Position numbers and translations under genes: made by a program
From: Humulus lupulus
Lineage: Eukaryota; Streptophyta; Magnoliopsida; Rosales; Cannabaceae
Assembly: GCF_963169125.1 (NCBI RefSeq)
Contig: NC_084793.1
Coordinates: forward strand, 230,456,360-230,520,359
Length of the DNA stretch: 64,000 bases
Direction of reading: 5' to 3'
Part shown: positions 57,206-64,000 of the stretch, one piece after another
Layout of the letters: every line of letters starts with the position of its first letter
Numbering within the stretch: the first letter of the stretch is position 1
Notes under the pieces: model-generated
What the model was told of the DNA's origin: nothing
Databases searched by the model: none
Seen by the model: the letters and a program-made list of their open reading frames with translations, nothing else

Positions 57206-57709
57206 GAGGCCATGTTGCCTAACCAATCTCAGCTCAAAGAAAGTCTAGACCTCATTGAAGAAAGACGAGATGAAGCCAAATTGAAAAATGTTGCATACTA
57301 GCAACGAGCTACTAGATACTTCAACAAGAGGGTTCGAGATAGAAAATTTGGATTGGGAGACCTGGTGCTAAGGCGTGTATTTTTAGCAACACGAGACCCG
57401 TCTGCAGGGGTACTTGGACCTAATTTGGAAGAACCTTACCAGATCGAGTCTATCATTTGACCTGGAGTGTACAAACTGGCAAGGTTAAACAGAGAATTGG
57501 TTCCACGAGCTTGGAATGGGAAACATCTATGACCTTATTATCAATAATGTAGGAATGATGTTTTCATTGTAACCAAGCATGTTTATTTTTTCTGCTTTTT
57601 ATCAATAAAATTCTCAGTTTTTTTCAAAAGTTGTATTCTCTTTTAATGTTATATTTTTTTGCAAACCCTCTTAATTTAATAACCTATGATCACGCTCATA
57701 GGATATTAA

Positions 57710-57715
57710 GGGGGG
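57710..57715 (+). other. Short poly-G tract downstream of integrase
   Basis: ATATTAAGGGGGGCATAAG lies about 165 bases after the integrase end, the position that holds a 16-G run in the first Tat element. Confidence 0.5.
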
Positions 57716-57773
57716 CATAAGTGGTATATGATTCATACCATAGGTTTGAAAAAATAAATAACATGTTTGGAAC

Positions 57774-57965
57774 ATTAACCCGACATGAAAGTTTATAAGT
57801 GTACACACGAGCTAAAAATGTCTGGATCATTAACCCGACATGAAAGTTTATAAGTGTACACACGAGCTAAAAATTTATAGATCATTAACTCGACATGAAA
57901 TTTTATAAGTGTACACACGAGCAAAAACTCTCTAGACTTAACCTGACATTAAAATTTATAAGTGT
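57774..57965 (+). repeat. Tandem repeat, about 3.5 copies of a 55-bp unit
   Basis: Units read ATTAACCCGACATGAAAG, TTTATAAGTGTACACACGAG, CTAAAAAT. Starts are near 57774, 57829, 57884 and 57936, the last copy being most divergent. The repeat occupies the same place as the 42351-43032 array in the first Tat element but is unrelated in sequence. Confidence 0.9.
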
Positions 57966-58554
57966 GTGGATTATAAACCAAACACTAGCTAAATTAGTTT
58001 GGAACAAACCAACCTAATCGAGAGTAAAAAAGTTGGAATTTAAGATAAACCAACTGCGAACTAAGTTGATTACAAGGCTGGAAAGTTTTGCAAATAAGTC
58101 TCGACCTCATAACCTCGAGGATAAACTCGATCATGAGAAAAAGGGACTAGGAAAGCAAGATATAACAAAAATACTAAAATTACATGCCAATTAAGTACTT
58201 TCGAGTACATGGTGAAAAGTAAGGTTCGAGCTTGACAATAACGAAGTCGAAGATGGATACTTTGAATAAATTGTGCATGAATGCATTGAAATTCGAGCTT
58301 AAATCCAATAGATGTATTTGTACAAATAAACAAATATAAAATCAAGTCTTTAATATAACATGCTCGAAATATTTCAACCCAGAAATGTAAAGCATAATAT
58401 TAAGGGAAAAAGTTAAAAGTAAAATCAAATGCATAAAGATTTTCGAGCCAGAAAATTGTATGCATGAAGATTAAAGTTACTATTTAATAAAAATAGCTCT
58501 AAATCGAGCTATATATTGTCTTCACCCCAAGGGCACATATATATAGAAAGATAG

Positions 58555-61269
58555 TTACAAAAGTATAATGGGACGTAGCCCATGATCTTGCCTACACGAA
58601 GTAGACACCTCCCCACTAGCAGTGCCGGGTGCCTTCGCCATCTCCTCAATATCAAGCTTGGCCTCCTCTTCCTCAAGTCGAGCTTTCCATTTGTCAACAA
58701 ACTCGGCCTCTAAGTTGTCTAAGAAGCTGGTATCGAGGTCAGGATTGTTCACCCTGATTCGATACATCGCCATATCTATGGCTCGATCTTTCTTGGTCTT
58801 GAACTCCTCAAGAAGGCGGGCCTTCTCACCTTTGATTATCTCGAAGGTCACCTTCTTTTCCTCCTCCAACATGGCATTTAACTCTGGAAGTTCCTTAACC
58901 TTGGAGACTTTCTCTTTGATCTTGGAATTCTTGGCCTCAACCTCTTTCAAGGTCACCACCATTGTTGATTCGAGGTTGGACACCTTCTGGGTAGTCTCTA
59001 GGGCAGCCTCTAGCTTCAACTGAAGTTCAGACACCTTCAGCTTTGCTGCGTTGAGCTTGTTCGTGAGCTTCAGCTGGAGGTCCTTAGCTTCTTGAGCATG
59101 TGCCCTGCTCGCAGCCACCTCGTTGTTCAACTTAAAGTTGTGTTGAACAAATAAAGCGAATGCATGTACACAAAAAATGAATACGAGTTATTAAACATAC
59201 GATGTAACTTAGTATATAAAAGTTATAGTACAAATGACTTCCCAAGGTTAGAAGCTCGCCACCCTTATCGAAGATGGTATTGGCATCGCAGCAGGAGGTG
59301 AGGAACTCCCATTAAGGGGCGCCAAGGTTACTGAGACTTTGGCCAATGCAGGACAAGACATCTGAGCCTAGATTGACTCCGTTCGACCCCACTGCATTGT
59401 CAAGCACGTACTTTGGGACGTGAGTTAAGATCGACCAAAGTTGTTCCAGTGTGGGGGCTTTTCTCTTTTGGGCAGCAGAAGTTTGGTGGGTGACTCAAAC
59501 TGCAGGAGGAGGCAGGGGGTATATGGATGCCACTGGCTCAATTTTAGCAGTCACCCTGATCTCGGGATTAGGTTCAGTAGCTTGGCTCGAGCCCTGAGTA
59601 TCCAACGCTGGAGGGACCGCGTCAGATCTCTTGGTTATTTTGGAGGGACAACCCCCTTCTTTAAGACGCTCTTTGGCATTTGCTTGCCTTGGCCACCGAG
59701 GGATGGTTGAGCATGTTATCAAGATCAGAGTCCATGTCACCTACAAACAACACAAAAGTCACACTTTAGTGATCGAGCTAAGGTTACTAAAAGAAACAAG
59801 ACTAAGGATAAAAGAAACCTAACTGGTACTCTTGACCGAGGTTGAGCTCGATGATCAGGAAATTCCCCTATCTTCTGAGGACGCTGGGGGAGTCCCATCT
59901 CTATATGTAGGAGATAGCCTCGAAAGGTCTCTATATATGTTGGTTTCATGCTGAACGGCAACCCCATCCCAGACCTCGTTCAGACTATACATGGTTTTAT
60001 ACTGACCTAACCAGCTATTAAACCTATGCACTCTATAAGCTACCCATGACCACGCATAAAAATTATCCCTAGGATCCTGAAAAAGGATTAATACATCGGG
60101 TTTGTGCTTAAGCATAGAGGGAGGCTACATGGAGGAGCTGAGTACAACTTTACCTCCATCATTCGAGCTTGGTGAGGCTTCGTTTTGGGCTTCGTTGCTG
60201 GAGGCAGGTCCATCATATTGGTGGGCCATATGGGCACGAGCCCGCGAGCTCGAGGACCTCCGCCTGGGGGGAGTCTGTCACTGGGAAGCATCATGTGGTC
60301 CCACCTCAAGTACTTTCGGTAAGTCGAGTCATCCGTAGATTGGCCTTCCTCTAAGAGGCCGCAGGCTCAGAGCCAGTCTTCATGGAGAAGGTAGGACATG
60401 GATCTCCCACCATAAGGTAGTTGGAGCAAGGCTGCCCTATGCTCCACCATCATTTCTGATGGGGTGGGGCGGTGGTAATTGGCTACAGGAACAACTAAGT
60501 ATCAATATTTTGAGCCTAACTATTTAATAAAAATAAAAAGGGGATAAGTGTGATAAGGTACTTACGGATACATTGAAAAGAGTAAAATCTTGAAGGGGCG
60601 AGACCGTCCATCCAGAAGAAAGCGAGCTTGAAATTCGGGGGATGATTCGGCATACCCTCGAAGAGTTTTTTTTTCCTTTGGGTAGCTTGATAAATAATAA
60701 AATTCATCCCCTCCATGAGCTCGGGATGGGCTGCTTTTGAGACAAAAGAGATATAATATATCTTGAGGCGAAGGCCCTTCCCACTTTAGCTCGTGGTATA
60801 GCGACCTGAGGGCTGATAACACCTTGAAGAAATTAGTCTGGAGCTGGAATGGGGCGAGCCCAACGAAGTCTGGAAAATCCTTGAAGTATGATTTTAGGGG
60901 TAGCAAAGCCCCTGCCCTCATATGCTTGCAACTCCACGTGGCGAGCTTGATTTTGCTATTGGGATTTCCATCTCCCGGGGTAAAGCAACTCCGTTCGTTC
61001 GAAGTCCCAGGCTGGCACATCAGGGTGCCAGATAGTTTGAGTCCATGGTAAGTCAGCATCTCGGATATCTAGCTGGTAAAAGTAACTGAGCTCCAATAGT
61101 GCTCAGCCTCAAAGAATTCCTCTTTTGAGGTGGGAATTGAAGTGGCTTGGGAGGTGGAAGGACGCTTTGAAGGATCTTCCATCAGTTTAAACGAAAGTGC
61201 ACTAGGCTCGAAGGCAACAGTGACTTTGAGCTTGGGATCTAGTGGAACAGGTCTGATTTTGGGGTCCAT
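58555..61269 (-). pseudogene. Antisense gene of the second Tat element
   Basis: On the minus strand it starts MDPKIRPVPLDPKLKVTVAF at 61269. Exon 1 shares RAGALLPLKSYFKDFPDFVG, LAPFQLQTNFFKVLSALRSL and ILYLFCLKSSP with the first element's antisense gene. It has a stop near 61070 and a frameshift near a T run at about 60670. Intron 1 is 60483-60565 (GTAAGT...TGTAG), phase 1, as in the first element. The middle exons are too decayed to join with confidence (readable pieces at 60482-60088, 60115-59855 and 59740-59495). The last part (59130-58555) is a long Glu/Lys/Leu-rich coiled coil ending with SFLDNLEAEFVDKWKARLEE and a short tail. Confidence 0.7.
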
Positions 61270-62228
61270 TTCTGGATAAACCGCAACTCAGAGTATTTTT
61301 CTCTTTTTCTTCTCAACCTCATCTATTTGGCGTCAAAACCAATATCAGATATCTTCTTGTTCGCACCTTTCTCTATGCTCGCGTATCAGACGATGGTTTC
61401 GTGTAAAGGGTGATTCAGGACTGGGAGTTGACGGGGAGTAAGGAATAGCGAGCTTGGGCCCCCACCAAGTCTCAGAGTACTGTGACATCTAACAAGAAAG
61501 AAAAGGGTGAGGGCCCAGTATATAGGAAATCACAAAGAAAGTATAATTTTGATGATTCAAACTTGAAAGTTTGAGATCATGAAATTACCTCAATTGAGAC
61601 TGAAATCTCGAAAGGGTAAGATGAATTCGAAGGTGAGCTTTGAACTACTGTAAAGTTCGAGCTTCGAGCGGGTACCCACACGAGAGAATGGGAAAATGGA
61701 TACCAGTTTTAAGGAATCCCAGATTTTCAGGGATAAAGCTGACGGTTACCCAAAAAGGTGATATTTTTGGGATTTGTGCAGTTAAAAACCTAAATAAAAA
61801 ACCCTTATTTCTTGGCTTACATAAAACACTACTCCTAATCAGAATGACCCCATTATTGCATTTTTTGCACTAAAAAAAAAATCTGGGTTAAAAAATTGTG
61901 ATTTCAAAAGCCTCGAATTTAAAATTTTGCAAAACTAGAGAAGAAACTAGTAAACATATTCATAATACAGAGAAGTACGTAAAAACACATGAAAAACAAA
62001 GCAAGGGTGAAAAAAACAGAAACTTACACACAGAGGCTTGCGGATATAGAGAAATCATTGACTGGAATATTGGTTGTAAGAAGGACCTCACAGAGTCGAA
62101 TGTGCTGGAAGTGGATTGTTTCCTTGGTTTAGAAAACATGCAAGGGAATTTTTTTTGGAGCTCTGTTTTACTCTGTGAGATTTTTCCTTTCTGAAAAATG
62201 TAAAAGTGAAAGTGAGGAAGATGAAGTG

Positions 62229-62240
62229 GATATATATAAA
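62229..62240 (-). promoter_or_regulatory. Candidate TATA box of the second antisense gene
   Basis: Minus-strand TTTATATATATCC lies about 960 bases upstream of the antisense start and 270 bases inside the 3' LTR boundary. That distance to the LTR equals the one in the first Tat element. Confidence 0.45.
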
Positions 62241-62499
62241 CTCCAGAGGAGGTCAAGGGTTGAACAATTCTGAGCGATCGATTTGATTTGGAGTATGATC
62301 TAATGGGTGGGGTATAAATGTGCTAACGACGGAAAAAAGGAGATACGAAAAGATGTGGGCAGATATAAAAAGTACTCAAGTACTCTGAGTGTGCAACCCT
62401 TGGTTGACGCATGTCCATACTCGAGTGTGGTAGGTGGCACGATTTTTTAAAGTAGTAGTTCAAAAGTTTCCTTCTCATAGGATTCGAATCAATACTTTT

Positions 62500-62511
62500 G
62501 AGGGGGGAAAA
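62500..62511 (+). other. Polypurine tract of the second Tat element
   Basis: GAGGGGGGAAAA lies directly before the 3' LTR start TGTTACACCC. Confidence 0.8.
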
Positions 62512-63276
62512 TGTTACACCCAAATTTCAAGAATATAATATTTTGATTTCGAAAGTCAGACTCGTAAAGTGTAAGTTCGAAATAAGAAATTCTGTCATGT
62601 GATCAGCATTAATGAGAATTGAGTTTGACAGTCTCGCTCAGCATTAAAACGACAACGGTGGAATTGGTGAACGATCTTGAAGGTGTTTCAAGGTTAAAAG
62701 TCAAGCTCGAAGCTACAATCAGACAAGGAGGTTCGAGCTTAGGCATTGTGAGCTCGAAGAGAACGATCTCGATAAAGTTACTTGTTAAGATGGAGACAAA
62801 CCGAGGTAGCGAGCTCATGAAAATAACTCGATCTCGAAGGTATGTGAGTCATGTTCGAGGTTGATAATCTATTGTGAATACAGTTACTGTTTGAAAATCC
62901 CTATATCTGGGAAATTTGTTGTAATCTGTTAATAAATCTTGAATGTCAAGGGGTATTATATATTTAGATGCATTTAATTGTATTTATTTGAAATTTGAAT
63001 AATAACTTTCTGAAATGTGAGGGGAGATATTCTGTAAACCAGTCTATAAATAGTTTGGAGAAATTCATTTGTAGGCACACAGAAATTGGTACTAGGAATA
63101 CTGCTGAATCACTTTCTAAAAGCTTTGAGAGAATTCCATAATTGAATAATATCGACTCGTGGACTAGGCAGATTTGACTGGTGTACCACGTAAAAAATTG
63201 TGTGTTTCTTATTTATTTTTCTGATTTTGTGTTTAGTGCTCTTCATTTTCTAAGTTGACGAAAAACAGCGTCAACA
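62512..63276 (+). repeat. 3' LTR (765 bp) of the second Tat element
   Basis: It starts TGTTACACCCAAATTTC and ends ACAGCGTCAACA, and aligns with 49157-49933 along its length. It lacks about 15 bases present in the 5' LTR near the AACTATGCAGTCTC segment. Confidence 0.93.
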
Positions 63277-63281
63277 AAAAT

Positions 63282-63842
63282 AATTAAAAATATTATGTGA
63301 CCAAACTAACCCACCCACTGGTCTCCCCCCAACATAACACCACAAAACACCACGAATCTTTGCGACCCCCAATGAACCTACGCCGAAACCAAAGAAGGAG
63401 GAGGGCAAGAAAGGCTTCATGGGGCTAACGACACTAGAGACGGAAACCATGGCACCAAGGCGACACTGGAGAAGGCCACTCAACCTTCCTGAATGGAGAA
63501 CACTGCTGCAACACGCATTGTGCCGACAACCTTCTCGGCAGAGCCACCCGTCGTTGACCACCTTCTCAGTAGATCACATGCAAACATAAGGAGCTCTCTC
63601 CGCTAGAGCATAAGGAGACTCCAGCTGAGAGAGAAGTAGAGAAAAAACTAGGGGCCGACATGTTAGTAGTGTGCTTTAAGTGTTGGAAGTTGTAAGTTTA
63701 TTAGGTTTTAGAATCTTATTTTTAAAAATATTGATTTTATTATTAAATAATAAAATATTAATTATATAAGTTTTTAAATATATAAATATGTGTAGATTGG
63801 TTCAGTTTCTTTTAGGGGCAAAACAACATCCAATCGCACAAG
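63282..63842. other. Interval right of the second Tat element
   Basis: About 560 bases hold no recognisable gene. The first 350 bases are moderately GC-rich (for example CACCACAAAACACCACGAAT, then CTTCTCGGCAGAGCC); an open frame on the minus strand there (63271-63561) overlaps the LTR end and has no recognised domain. The rest is AT-rich. Confidence 0.5.
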
Positions 63843-64000
63843 TGTGGACTTTAATGTCCTAAAAGCATGTAAAAACATTTTATTAATTTAAATAAAAGTA
63901 CAATTTTATTATATTTGAATGTTATAATTATTGTTTGAATTAATTATATAAAAATGTGGATGCAGTATTTTGCCAATAGTAGATTTAGAAATCTAATAAG
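63843..64000 (+). mobile_element. Start of a copia-like LTR continuing past the window
   Basis: TGTGGACTTTAATGTCC begins a sequence that matches, on the opposite strand, the first 90 bases or so of the LTR at 16548-18585 (AAAGCATGTAAAAACATTTT, ATTATATTTGAATGTTATAA). Only the tip is in the window, so solo LTR and full element cannot be told apart. Confidence 0.6.

Larger units (their letters stand above)
54736..57547 (+). pseudogene. Tat integrase split by a solo LTR
   Basis: The left part (to 55679) has EVHEGFCGDHTGG, KCDKC-like CDKCQQF (about 55135), VWGIYLIG (Asp of the first triad position now Tyr), IVSDNGTQFDSDLF, and then a frameshift near 55470. The right part (57206-57547) resumes with LPNQSQLKESLDLIEERRDE, RKFGLGDLVLRRVF and the terminal PYYQ, with stops near 57299, 57460 and 57530. 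The GAGGC duplication is at 55675-55679 and 57206-57210. About 30 residues expected between the parts appear to be absent. Confidence 0.85.
49157..63276 (+). mobile_element. Complete Tat-type element, 14,120 bp, duplication AAAAT, with internal solo LTR
   Basis: The layout equals that of the first Tat element: LTR, primer site, gag, protease, RT, dual RNase H, integrase, poly-G, tandem repeats, antisense gene, polypurine tract, LTR. The duplication AAAAT is at 49152-49156 and 63277-63281. The U3 parts of its LTRs do not resemble those of the first element, whereas the LTR end and primer site do, so it is a different family of the same lineage. Coding parts are more decayed, and a 1,526-bp LTR splits the integrase. 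Confidence 0.95.

Noticed and set aside
63271..63561. 96-residue minus-strand open frame, Gly/Val-rich
   Set aside because: It runs into the Tat LTR end at 63276 and has no recognisable domain. The GC-rich composition of the stretch explains its openness.
1..64000. tRNA, rRNA, or intact host protein-coding genes
   Set aside because: No cloverleaf with A and B boxes, no rRNA core sequence and no multi-exon host gene could be recognised. Only tRNA-complementary primer sites and one reticulon-like fragment were seen.

Overview
The window is a transposable-element-dense stretch of a plant nuclear genome, most likely a eudicot. It is AT-rich and almost every kilobase can be assigned to LTR retrotransposons of plant lineages: Ty3/gypsy chromoviruses with a C-terminal chromodomain (Tekay/Del type), Ty3/gypsy Tat-type elements with two RNase H domains, and copia-type or non-autonomous elements. 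One hAT-type non-autonomous DNA transposon is also present. The species cannot be named from the sequence alone. I found no intact host gene, tRNA, rRNA or CRISPR array.

Positions 1-33580 form one side of a nested stack. The outermost layer that can be read is a copia-type element (21110-23893 and 33484-33580). Its 3' LTR is split by a full-length minus-strand Tekay-type element (23894-33478, duplication GAGTT). Its gag is split by a plus-strand Tekay-type LTR (19387-21109). That LTR is in turn split by a minus-strand Tekay-type element (14139-19386), whose LTR carries a copia-type LTR (16548-18585). The gag of that element is cut by a minus-strand non-autonomous element (9087-14138), whose LTR carries a hAT-type element (12238-13019, duplication TCAATTAT). 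That element is cut by another plus-strand LTR (5571-9086), which holds a solo LTR (6527-8401, duplication GTTAA) and the end of a degenerate Tekay-type element (1-5570).

Positions 33581-34994 hold no transposon I recognise, but contain a decayed fragment of a host reticulon-like gene (34648-34834).

The right half holds two complete plus-strand Tat-type elements with perfect target-site duplications: 34995-47531 (AATAA) and 49157-63276 (AAAAT). Both have gag, protease, reverse transcriptase, RNase H, archaeal-type RNase H and integrase on the plus strand, then a poly-G tract, tandem repeats, and a separate gene on the opposite strand. In the first element the antisense gene reads as four exons whose three GT-AG introns join in compatible phases. 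In the second, exon 1, the first intron position and phase, and the C-terminal coiled coil are recognisable. Both antisense genes have a TATA-like box on their own strand near the 3' LTR. The second element's integrase is split by a solo LTR (55680-57205, duplication GAGGC) with a GC-rich minisatellite. The window ends with the start of another LTR (63843 onward) of the same family as the copy at 16548-18585.

All retroelement reading frames carry stops or frameshifts, so none looks autonomous as sequenced. The most notable observations are the spliced antisense gene, a stem-loop in the Tat LTRs that shows compensatory base changes, a TATA box inside a perfect palindrome, and the reticulon remnant.
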